From: Chrysomallon squamiferum
Lineage: Eukaryota; Mollusca; Gastropoda; Neomphalida; Peltospiridae
Assembly (NCBI GenBank): GCA_012295275.1
Contig: CM022666.1
Location: 15,008,440 to 15,072,439, forward strand
Direction: 5' to 3'
Length of the DNA stretch: 64,000 nucleotides
The translations under genes were made by a program, and so were the position numbers. Position 1 is the first letter of the stretch, and every line of letters begins with the position of its first letter. The notes under the pieces were generated by a model, which was not told the origin of the DNA, did not search any database, and saw only the letters and a list, made by a program, of their open reading frames with translations. Below are positions 34,101 through 42,770 of the stretch, one piece after another.

Positions 34101-35619
34101 ATTTCAGGTTTTACACTTCTGCTAGTTAAAAGGTTTTGACTGAATACTGCTCTCAGTAATAGTATACAGTTTATAGCATGTTGATTGTGATAGTTGGTGA
34201 TGTTTTTGTACATTAGTTAAATAAATTAATTCTGTGAGAAATTTAGTTTGAATGCCTGACCGGTCCTAGAGTGATCGAAAATGCAAGAAGTTTGCAAATG
34301 AAACCTACTTAAATGAAAATTAAATTTTATTTAGATTTTCTTTACTGGATATATTATACATGTACACCTATAAAAAACAGTATTTTACTGTGAGTTGTGA
34401 ACAACTGTTTTACACATTTTATAAAACCTTTAGAAAAAAACTTATTTTAAAACTGTGTTACAGACAGGAGATTACAAGTCTTTTGACGATTTCCACGCCG
34501 ATATGATTCTTGTACAGAGCAACTGCAACCTCTACAACCACCCAGACAGCAAAGTGAGGCAGGATTGTGAGGAAGTGTTTGCATTTTACCAACAAGAGCG
34601 AGCTAAAGTGCTAGACAAGCTGCAGAAAGTGAGACACATCTTTGTTTCTCACTTTAAAATGTCACTAACTTGTTATGTTGTTATTCAGTAAACAAGCTGC
34701 AGAAAGTGAGACATATTTATTTCTCACTTTAAAATGTCACAAACTTGTTATGTTGTTATTCAGTAAACAAGCTACAGAAAGTGAGACACATCTTTATTTC
34801 TCAATTTAAAACAGTTTTATCTTGTTGTGTTCTTGTACATATCTTTTTTAACCATTTTCACTTGTTTTATTTCATGTTTTTTCACCACCCCAGTCAGTTT
34901 TCTGTGACTGATTTATCAAATGCTTTAGACTCTGTTTAGTACCTTTTTTTCTGGAACAATCACTTTCTGCAAATGAAAAGGTGTAACCAGCAGAGGATAT
35001 TCCTTTTTCATTATCTGTATGTTCCTTAACCATTGGTTTGACATATGCTGTAGCTTAAAGATATATTGTTCAGCAAAAAGTTATTTTTGATAAACTTTAT
35101 AATAACCGGTAGTCTGTTAATTCATTATTGGTCAAGGAGGAGCTGTATGAGGTACTTACTCTTCAAACTGATTTCAACTGGCATAACTGAGATGTGCCAA
35201 CTGAATTTATCTCAAAGATTATGTCCAACATTTGGTCAGTATTTTCTAGAGGTACAGTTTTCAGTGGATTTACTGAAACTTGGCCCTTTCAGGAAATGTG
35301 ACCTTTTCAACCTGGCAGTAATAAAGATTTTTGAAATTACAAAACATCTACACCAAGAATTTGCTCACTAATCTAAAACAATTGTTTCTTTCGAAACTGA
35401 AAATGGTCGACAGACAAGTTTCATATTTCCCTTTGTCATTTTATGTTTTTCAGTATTTCTTATAAAGTAGATAGTTTTTAGTCTTTATTGTGTTCTTGAA
35501 TTACATTTGAATAACATTACACAGTTAAAAATAAAATTTAAATAAATTTATTTCAGGGTATGAACTTTTCTCCAGTGGTGAAGAAATTTCGGATAGATAA
35601 AAGTCCTGCAAAATCCTAG
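19534..35619 (+). CDS. EMSY: EMSY orthologue: ENT-domain repressor with C-terminal bromodomain
   Basis: Coding exons: 19534-19694, 19964-20038, 20359-20534, 20856-20984, 21738-21961, 22528-22741, 23365-23462, 23949-24072, 24813-24983, 25598-25741 (acceptor weak; 25610 also fits), 26455-26558, 27632-27781, 27986-28097, 28382-28538, 29099-29163, 29595-29698, 29886-30936, 31206-31360, 32173-32392, 32977-33136, 33269-33351, 33727-33806, 34464-34628, 35557-35619; 1394 residues, phases consistent. The N-terminus (WPMLLDLSRDESKRVLRR, QGDLTKEKK, ISTERHRAEVRRAVNDEK, EWMIEGRRLVPLMPRLVPQT) is the ENT domain and following block of EMSY, a nuclear repressor that binds BRCA2 and HP1 and works with KDM5A/SIN3. 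Other EMSY blocks are SNVVVLPSG, MSPVKIT, KPTIQIKQE, KPNVIVVQK and LDPQTGLF. A basic TRKRRR motif in exon 5 suits an NLS. Exons 20-23 encode a bromodomain that the human protein (about 1322 aa) lacks as I know it. The ATG follows an acceptor at 19510, so the 5' UTR is spliced. Confidence 0.92.
21380..21737. repeat. Degenerate minisatellite ending at the EMSY exon 5 acceptor
   Basis: Loose repeats of a unit like AAAAGTAAATGTTTACATGTTTTGATGTT occupy the 3' half of intron 4. The last copy ends in the working acceptor (TTTTGATGTTTCAG, exon starts 21738). An internal copy contains ATGTTTTCAG and may be a decoy acceptor. Copies are diverged and the period is irregular. Confidence 0.6.
22054..22527. 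repeat. Minisatellite with GA tracts carrying acceptor copies, EMSY intron 5
   Basis: Six copies of GAGATACATYACAGATAAAT (first copy variant) followed by a T-rich tract and, in most copies, CAG. They alternate with GA/GTGA-rich spacers; period about 70-95 bp. The last copy is the genuine acceptor of exon 6 (TTTATTTTTCAG, exon starts 22528). A pure GA run is at about 22357-22413. Confidence 0.9.
24538..24725. repeat. Minisatellite in EMSY intron 8
   Basis: About four copies of a 46-bp-class unit made of ATAAAATAACAATAACAAT plus AATGACAGTAATACTAAAA. It lies mid-intron, about 90 bp before the exon 9 acceptor, and does not include a splice site. Confidence 0.85.
27430..27630. repeat. TTTA microsatellite abutting the EMSY exon 12 acceptor
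   Basis: A run of ATTT units, about 200 bp, ends right at the acceptor (TTTATGAAG|GAATTG, exon starts 27632). No other pyrimidine tract precedes the exon, so the microsatellite itself must act as the T-rich tract. Confidence 0.9.
27794..27985. repeat. 95-bp tandem duplication filling EMSY intron 12
   Basis: Two copies (27794-27888 and 27889-27985) share CTTCATTCTGTCC, CACTCAGTAA and CACAAAAAGCTTACAAATAT. The second copy ends in GATGTCTGTTTTAG, the working acceptor of exon 13. The first ends in the same sequence with AG replaced by CT. The two copies make up nearly the whole intron. Confidence 0.92.
28655..28906. repeat. ATT trinucleotide array, about 250 bp, EMSY intron 14
   Basis: ATT units with block interruptions; the segment ending ATTTTTATTATTTTATTATT recurs, which indicates higher-order duplication. 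Poly-Tyr and poly-Leu open frames here are artefacts. Confidence 0.95.
29144..29430. repeat. 29-30-bp minisatellite seeded on the EMSY exon 15 donor
   Basis: About ten copies of AACACAGTATTATACAATAG followed by GTCAGTRTS. The first copy is the 3' end of exon 15 itself (codons for TQYYTI plus the donor AG|GTCAGT). The others run through the first 270 bp of intron 15. One later copy carries AG|GTGAGT, a better donor consensus than the real site. Confidence 0.92.
29886..30936 (+). other. EMSY: Large EMSY exon with VGDxVT peptide repeats
   Basis: Exon 17, 1051 nt, is four to ten times longer than its neighbours. Residues about 860-1043 contain many degenerate heptads around V-G-D-x-V-T-x (for example IGDTVTAAGDNVTAVG), then octads (TQSSGDTVTQSSGDTVTQ). 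The DNA repeats with a 21- or 24-nt period (core GTAGGAGAC), so in-frame tandem duplication expanded the exon. The conserved EMSY piece LDPQTGLF lies before the repeats at residues 788-794. Confidence 0.85.
31122..31174. repeat. TC microsatellite near the EMSY exon 18 acceptor
   Basis: About 26 CT units, about 30 bp before the acceptor at 31205. It may contribute to the pyrimidine tract of this intron. Confidence 0.95.
33110..34628 (+). other. EMSY: Bromodomain coding segment of the EMSY gene (exons 20-23)
   Basis: Residues about 1258-1370. Helix Z is in WVRASLGLIQRVSKFRG. The WFL of AAAWFLKPVDPVDAP occupies the WPF-shelf position, NYYSVVKNPMDFGTI is the ZA-loop/helix A signature, and NCNLYNHPDS carries the YN asparagine that contacts acetyl-lysine. 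Helix C is VRQDCEEVFAFYQQE. The key residues are intact, so acetyl-lysine binding is plausible. The domain is split over four exons whose phases (2, 1, 0, 0) join without stops to the upstream EMSY exons. A 20-residue basic tail (exon 24) follows. Confidence 0.88.
33466..33515. repeat. ATCT then AT microsatellite, EMSY intron 21
   Basis: Seven or so ATCT units followed by an AT run. Another AT run lies at about 33652-33662. Confidence 0.9.
34615..34830. repeat. Triplicated EMSY exon 23 donor region, period 75-77 bp
   Basis: The last bases of exon 23 and its donor (AAGCTGCAGAAA|GTGAGAC) occur three times, with AAGC at 34617, 34694 and 34769. Each is followed by a similar ATTTCTCA(C/A)TTTAAAA block. 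Copies 2 and 3 are preceded by TTATTCAGTAAAC, so they look like tiny pseudo-exons with acceptor and donor. Confidence 0.93.
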
Positions 35620-36815
35620 CAGAGATTGGAGGAGAAAAAAGAGAAGAAGAATGGCCAAAACAAAATGTAATTTTATTTGATCTTAAAATATTTTCTACAG
35701 CTTCAACAATATTTTATTATTTTATTGTTCTTTTTATTTTATTTATTTTTTTTTTTTTGCAGGGATGGGCTGGGAAGAGAATTGTACACTTTTTATTGTG
35801 TAATTATATGTGCTAAATTATTGTTTAAAATTACAGTGATCATCTAAACAAAATAAATAAATAAATAAATAAATAAATTCTTAATTCTTCAGTTCAGACT
35901 TACACATGATAGAAAATACATACAGTTTAGTGAAAACAAAAATAAATAATTTAAATGTTTAAAAAGAAAAAAACGTTTTTGTAAAAATGACACAACAACA
36001 GTTGAAAAGAATACTGAGACAATGGTAGAAGAAACAGAAAATAAAAGAAAAATGTGTCTGTTGTATTTTGAAATTTCCTCCATTTTCAAACTTGAATTGA
36101 AAAAACCTGAAATATTTAACAAAATTCGAAAATAATCTGGATTCAAAACAATGTAAAAAATAAAATAGTTTGTTGGAAAAACATATTAAAAAAAAAAAAA
36201 AAAAAAAAAAAAGAAAAAGAAATATTCAAAAATGATATTATTTATTTAAAAATTACAGAATTTATTTGATAAAGATTTTTATTTTTCTTATTTTATTTAA
36301 TAATATTATTTTAACAATAATATTTTTGAACATATTTCCTTATCAGGTATTCGACATCAAAGTATTTTGTATTTATTTTTATTTATTTTCTCCCTTATTT
36401 AAACTTGGAGATTTGTCTTTGCTGATGTTAAAGGATGACTGTTAATGGCAAGTGTGTGGAGATTTCAAAGATGCTGTCATTTTTCCTGTGCATTTAACAT
36501 CTTACATTTTACAATAAATTATTTTGAAAAATAAAAATAAATACTTAAAAATGTATCATAGTAACTTCAGGAATGCTTTATTCACAACAGTTTTTTTTTT
36601 TTTTTTTTATTATCTAGGAAGCACAAAGATTTTTATTTATTTTATTTTATTTTATTTTATTTACTACATATATTATTTATTTATTTTATTTTAGTTTAGT
36701 TTATTTCATTTTATTTTATTTCCATGTATTTATATATATATATATATGTTTTTTAAAATTTATTTGTTTATTTATTTATTTATTTATTTATTTATTATTA
36801 TTATTGTTATTGTTA

Positions 36816-36868
<53 letters not shown>

Positions 36869-37593
36869 TTTAATGTAAGTCTTATCAAGTATACCTAAAA
36901 AAAAGGGTGGGTGTGGAAATGGTTATATTTGTGGATATATCAGTCTAAAGTTTTCAGACTGTTTTGCTTGACAGTCATACTTTATTATTAGCAAAGATGT
37001 CCCCAGATTATAAAATGTATTTCAGCTAGATATTTATATTTCTAAAATTATACTTAAACAACAACAGTACAAATCAGAATGTGTTTCTGGGTTTTTGGTT
37101 AATTTGTGATCTGTATTTGCAAACATTGTAGCACTACAAAGGTGACCCACTTAAAACTGGTCTAACTGAATATTTGATAATCTCATGAAGGAAATCTTTT
37201 GTTTTGCATTTTTGCTTGTGACTATAAAAACTGGTTTATCAAAGATAAATACTGTGTTCTCTCCTACTTATGAGCAGGTGCACCTATAAAGATAGTTTAC
37301 TGCTAATATGTTATTGTTACATAAATAATTATAATGGCAGCAGATTCTGTTTCTTATAAAGTTGTATGCACTGGGGTTAAGCATAAGATTGATTCTTAAA
37401 GCATTTAATACATTTATTTTAAGAACTTATTGATATTCTTCTCTTAAATGTATTTATAATCAGTTGTTAAATGAATGTAAAATATTTCAGTTCAGTTTTA
37501 TTATTATTGCAACAGTAAGGTATGACATGTATGTCATTATGTTAATAAAATAGAAAGTAAATTAAAATAGAAAGTAAATTGTTCAAAAGAAAA
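35620..37593 (+). other. EMSY 3' UTR and flank
   Basis: Follows the TAG at 35617-35619. The first overlapping AATAAA series is at about 35852-35877, with more A+T-rich candidates near 36512-36540; the true cleavage site cannot be chosen. The region holds a poly(A) run (36188-36213), poly(T) runs, and a TTTA-ATT microsatellite at about 36772-36868. No coding exon was seen. Confidence 0.5.
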
Positions 37594-37707
37594 TACAGTG
37601 GTATTTCAGTTAATTTCAGTTGAGAAAACTGATTTGACATAAGAGCAATTTGAGTTACAAGCTTGGTCTTGGAACAAATTAAACTTGTAAGTCAAGGTAC
37701 CACTGTA
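37594..37707. mobile_element. Mariner-type MITE, 114 bp
   Basis: Short non-autonomous element with 10-bp perfect terminal inverted repeats TACAGTGGTA and TACCACTGTA, including the TA target site typical of Tc1/mariner insertions. Read on the minus strand, the start (CAGTGGTACCTTGACTTACA, then AGTTTAATTTGTTCC) matches from memory a widespread family of small mariner-derived elements. No transposase is encoded. Confidence 0.8.
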
Positions 37708-38279
37708 TATTTCAGCTGTTCTGTTTATAACACCACATATCAGATCTGTTTTTTTAAGCTGTATGGCTTGACTCAGACATTCCTCATTTTATTTCTTAGA
37801 GACTGAAAGATATTTCACTGAAATTTGGGCATTTTTGTTTTCAGTTTTCAATTCTGTATTAATTTTTAATTTTTTTTTTTTTTTATTTAGTTGTTTATTA
37901 TTATTTTTTTTTTTTTAAACAGACCCATAGAACTCTTGATGATCTACATCAAAACAGTTTATTTAACATTTTAATGCCACATCAAGACTTTTTTTTTTTT
38001 AAATCCATCTTTAATATCAGCCCATTCAGTTAAAGAAGCTTTAAAAAAAAAAAAGAAAAAGATCTAAACTTAAATAGTAACTTACATGATAAAAAACAAA
38101 ACAAAACAAGAACAACAAAATAATAACATGTTAAAGTAAGATGGAAGAAAAGTACTTCTGTCAGTTGTATTTTAATTTCAAATTCAGTTGATTGTTGAAT
38201 ATATGTTATATATTATGTGTTCTATTGTATTAATATCAAAACCTACCGATTTTTATCTTGGGTTTTGATGGATTTTTTA

Positions 38280-38282
<3 letters not shown>

Positions 38283-38322
<40 letters not shown>

Positions 38323-38422
38323 CAAAATCAAAATATCAAATCAAATCAGATCAAATACAAAAAAGTCAAAAACAGGTTTTGATATTTCATCTGATTTGAT
38401 TTGTTATTTTGATTTTGATTTT
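38283..38422. repeat. AT microsatellite plus 34-bp inverted repeat (hairpin)
   Basis: An AT run at about 38285-38317 is followed by arms at 38318-38351 and 38389-38422 that are reverse complements over 34 nt with one mismatch. The core is CAAATCAAATCAGAT against ATCTGATTTGATTTG. The loop is 37 nt. It could be a fold-back element or a hairpin RNA; there is no other gene evidence. Confidence 0.85.
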
Positions 38423-38548
38423 TTAATTTATCTATTATTTATCTTTTTTTATTTTATTTTTATATTTCTGTTTCAATTTCAGACTTCTTATGCTGTCCTT
38501 TGTGAAGTATTGTATATTAAAAGGATGAAACAGTTAAAAAGAGGAAAT

Positions 38549-38551
<3 letters not shown>

Positions 38552-38585
<34 letters not shown>
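38552..38585. repeat. AC microsatellite
   Basis: About 17 AC units in the interval between the convergent EMSY and ENOX genes. Confidence 0.95.
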
Positions 38586-38586
<1 letters not shown>

Positions 38587-38907
38587 CATGTTAGAGATAA
38601 ATGAATAAAGAAATACAAAATAAGAAAAACTATCAAATTCGTTATCACAGTATGTACAAAATTAGTCGTGTACACTTTACATAGATTACAGTTAGGTTTT
38701 TCAGATTTGTTTGTTACGACAAATGCAGTTGGTTTCTACAGTTGTCACATTGTTAGTTACTGGTGTTATTTACAGCTAGTGTTAAGTAAAACCATAGTGC
38801 AATAAAAATATTATTAACCAAATCAAAATTCTTTTGTTTTTTGTTTGTTTTGTTAAATGTATTATTTTTATTTATTGGCAAGATCATCCATCATTATTTG
38901 AGCTTCC

Positions 38908-39215
38908 TGGTATAGAATGTTGTTGTTATTTTAACTTACTGTTATGGAATTGTGTTGTTATTTTAGCTTATTTGTATAGAATGTTGTTATTTCAACTTAC
39001 TGGTATAGAATGGTGTTATTTCAACTTATTGGTGTAGAAGTATTATTTTAACTTACTAGTACAGAATGTTATTTTAACTTACTACTAGAGAATATTGTTA
39101 TTCTAACTTATTAGTATAGAATGTTGATATTTTGACTTACTACTATAGAATATTGTTTATTTTAACTTACTAGTATAGAATGTTGTTATTTTAACTTAAT
39201 GGTATAGAATGATGG
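38908..39215. repeat. Minisatellite, period 28-38 bp
   Basis: About nine copies of a unit like TGTTGTTATTTTAACTTACT followed by GGTATAGAA, with variable T runs. It lies in intergenic or 3' flanking DNA. Confidence 0.85.
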
Positions 39216-40640
39216 CCTAAGATTTCATAAGTAATTGGCTCAGTGCTCTATTCTTGTTACTGGTGTTGGATGCTGTGTTTTGTTTTGTTCACCAGTTTGT
39301 ACTTAATGACTTGCTTATCAGATAATATGGTATATAATGTCCTGTTTGCAGGTCTGTGAATGTATGTTTGTACATTTGTCCATGTATGATAAATGTGTGT
39401 GAGCATGCATGCATGTGTGTATGTGAGAGAGATGCATGTAGATTTAATGGGAAAGCTACACTTTAACTGGGATAGAAACATAAAAATACCTTCTACATTG
39501 ACCACATCTGTTAATATATGTTCAGTAAAACATATTTGTTAGTTTGATGAGAAAACATTTTTCTCTCTTTATTAGCACAGACAACATGTTCAGTCTGGCT
39601 TTATTAGAATCAGCATTTGACGTGTACAAATATGCTAAGAGTAGGATATGTTCTCTTTGCCAGGCTCACAACTGAACATAAGAAGCACAATTTTAATGAA
39701 GGAAAAATGCCATCATAATGAAAAGCAAAAGAACCATATCCAGAAAACTATTTTGACATCAATCAAAATAAAATAATATTAAAGTTTAAAAATTAATAAT
39801 AAAAAGAAAGAAAAATATAATACAACAGTATAGAAGTAATTAGTTTTCTTATATAATTATAAAGCAAGAAAACTAAATAAAAATTAAAAGCTGATATTTT
39901 TCACATTTTCAGTGTTTCTTCTGAACTTAAAGTTACCTTTGATCATAAGCTATTTAAATACAATCTCCAAGTTAAAATTTATTTTTTGCCTTTCTTCACT
40001 AATAAGATAACAACAATAAATAAGTAAATAAAAAAAATAATAATAATAATAAAAAAAAAATATATTTCCTGAAATATTTTGTGAAAAAAAAAAAAAAGAG
40101 TATTTGATTAAGCCAAAACAATCAGATTTTCTGAATTTGGTTTTAAAATAAAAGTTATTTGCTAAACAGAATAAATAGAGTAATAGTGACTGAATTAGTG
40201 AATAAAAGAAAACATTCATAACAAAGATTTAAGGGAGAAAAAAACCTTTATTATTATTATTTTTTTTTTTTTTACAAGTCGGTTATATTAATTTTATTTA
40301 TGAACAAATTTTCATTTCAGTGCATTTTAACTGTCCACAAAAATGAAATTCAGTTTTATTTGAACAGGATTGGATCCATCCAAAATTTATTTCAGTTTGT
40401 AAAGCTAATCCAACGAAAACAATTTTATAGAGCTTGCAAACTCTGTCATTCTCTTAACAAACAAATATAGATCAAATACTGAAGATTTCACTTCTTTGTA
40501 AATTTAAAGAAATGTACGGTTTTTTCACCAAAGAATGAAAAAAAACACAAAAAAAAAAACACAACTGGAATCGGAGTAACAATGCTAATAATTTCTCATT
40601 AAACATGCAAATTGTTTGGAACTAAATTGTCAGTCATGAG
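39216..40640. other. Intergenic / ENOX 3' flank, no gene seen
   Basis: A+T-rich sequence with poly(A)/poly(T) runs (40028-40058, 40082-40098, 40259-40274). Several TTTATT hexamers could be minus-strand poly(A) signals for ENOX, but none can be preferred. Confidence 0.5.
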
Positions 40641-40649
40641 TTAAATAAA

Positions 40650-41640
40650 CATCTGCTCCATGTTGAATCAAAATAACATTTATGTAATAATGAAAGTAAC
40701 ATATTTGCTAAACCCAGATCAAAATAACTCAATTTTCACATTTACTAAATATGAATCAAAATAACTTGTTTTTACATTTGATGAATTTGAATCAAAATAT
40801 CTCTTATCTTTGATTAAAATAACTTCAGGGAATCTGAATCAAAATAACTTATATTGCTACATTTGCTAAATCTGAAACAAAGTTAACTCATGAATTCACA
40901 TTAGTCAAGCAATAATGAAAAGAATACATCACTACATCTGCTAAAAGTAAGTCATTTATCGATGTTTGCAAAACCTGTTAGCTACATCTCAAAACTGAAT
41001 GTCTCATTTTAACATCTGTACCTCAGAAGACAAATAATTCGTATTTCCTAAATCTGAAGAGATATAATTAACAACTTAATGTCTGTTGTACAATAACAAA
41101 AATCACTCATGATAGCTGTATCTAAATTGGTGACTGATGTTTCTATATTTATTGTTTCTGACTCAAAATAATTCTATTTCCACATTTACTCCTTGAGAAT
41201 CAAAATAAAAAGTTTCCACGTTCTGGATCAAAATAACTTCTGTATTTCTGTATTTGACAAATTTGAATCAAAATAACTCCTGTTTGTGCATTTGCCAAAT
41301 CTGAATCAAAATAACTCCCATTTCTGTATTTGCCAAATTTGAATCAAAATAACTCCTGTTTCTGTATTTGCCAAATGTGAATCAAAACAGCTGCAGTTTC
41401 CATATCTGCCAAATGTGAATCAAAATAGTTCCTGTTTCTGTAACTGCCAAATGTGAATCAAAACAGCTGCAGTTTCCATATCTGCCAAATTTGAATCAAA
41501 ATAGCTCCTGTTTCTCTATCTGCCAAATGTGAATCAAAATAGCTCATTTCAATATTTGCCGAATTTGAATAAGAAATAACTGATGTTTCCGTATTTTGCC
41601 AACTTTGAATCGAAGGAACTGATTTTCCGACACACTGTGA
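40650..41640. repeat. 38-bp minisatellite in the ENOX 3' UTR / flank
   Basis: Units read on the plus strand as TATTTGCCAAATTTGAATCA followed by AAATAACTCCTGTTTCTG. The ten best are at about 41235-41625 with a regular 38-bp period. Older, diverged copies extend left to about 40650. Some copies carry CAGCTGCAG in place of the TAACTCC segment. The array ends about 30 bp from the ENOX stop codon, so it lies in the 3' UTR if the transcript extends this far. Confidence 0.9.
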
Positions 41641-41662
41641 ATTTTGACTGGGAAGAAGTAAC

Positions 41663-42738
41663 TCATGAGTCGACATTTCCTGTGTCTGTGTAGGCCTGGA
41701 ACACCCACCGACGTTCCAGACGTGCTCCGCACCCTTTCAGCTCCTGCTGAAACAGACTGGGCAGTTTGTCGAGGACGTCCTCCACCTCGCGCACACGCAC
41801 TGACACCAGCTGATTGAGGTAAGACCACAGGTAGTCAATGGTGGCGCCAAACGGGTGCACGTGAAGGAAACAGCAAACCAAACCTAAAAAATGTCACAGA
41901 AAAAAAAAAAAAAATGTTTTGCTACACCATTATTTTTAAAGTAATTTCGTAATTTTAAGTCACGTTGTATAAATTAAATCCAGTGTTCTAAAAGGCTGAC
42001 TTAAGAATACATGTTAAACTGATTATTTTATGATATATCTCTGGTTTACCAAATAATTATTAATTGTAAAATATAACTGACACAAATTTACACTGTTTTG
42101 AAAATGATTATATCATATACCCATCAGACTAAAAATAAACTGATTACAGGCATAATATTTAACTGACTTTTAAAATGTTATTATACAAGATACATCAAGT
42201 AATGATTGATATAAAATATAATAAACCTGATTTTTTTCAAATTTAAACTAACTGTAGATGAATATTAAACTGATTACTACATGTGTAATTCTATAATTAT
42301 GACCGATTTTGACAGTTTTAAATAGATTGCAGACATAATGTTAAATTAACTTCAGGTAAATTTAAAAAATTATAACAATGGATCTGACACAGCTGGCAAT
42401 TATTAAAATAAAAACACGGATCTGCAAGATTTAAACTAACTGTAGATGTACTATTAAACTGATTACAGGTAAATTTCAAACAGGTGTACTGAACGTACTG
42501 AGGATTTTGGCTTCTTTCTGGGACAGTGTGATACCAGAGCTGCTCACAGTTGGGTCAGTGCTGAGGAGACTGAGCCCAGGGACTGCCAGGGTGGGGGAGG
42601 CACTTGAAAAGTTTGTGTCTTTCTTCTCAGAGCTCTCTTCACCTGCCTGCTGAGAAAAATAAACTTGAAAATTAAATAATACCACAAAATGACGGTGTTT
42701 CACTAAAAACATCTTTGCATATTTCTCTGAAACATCAG

Positions 42739-42770
<32 letters not shown>

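Noticed and set aside
19534-35619. Possibility that EMSY and the bromodomain are two adjacent genes
   Set aside because: All 24 exons keep phase without a stop, no promoter-like or start-codon exon was found between them, and introns stay short. Kept as the main alternative for testing.
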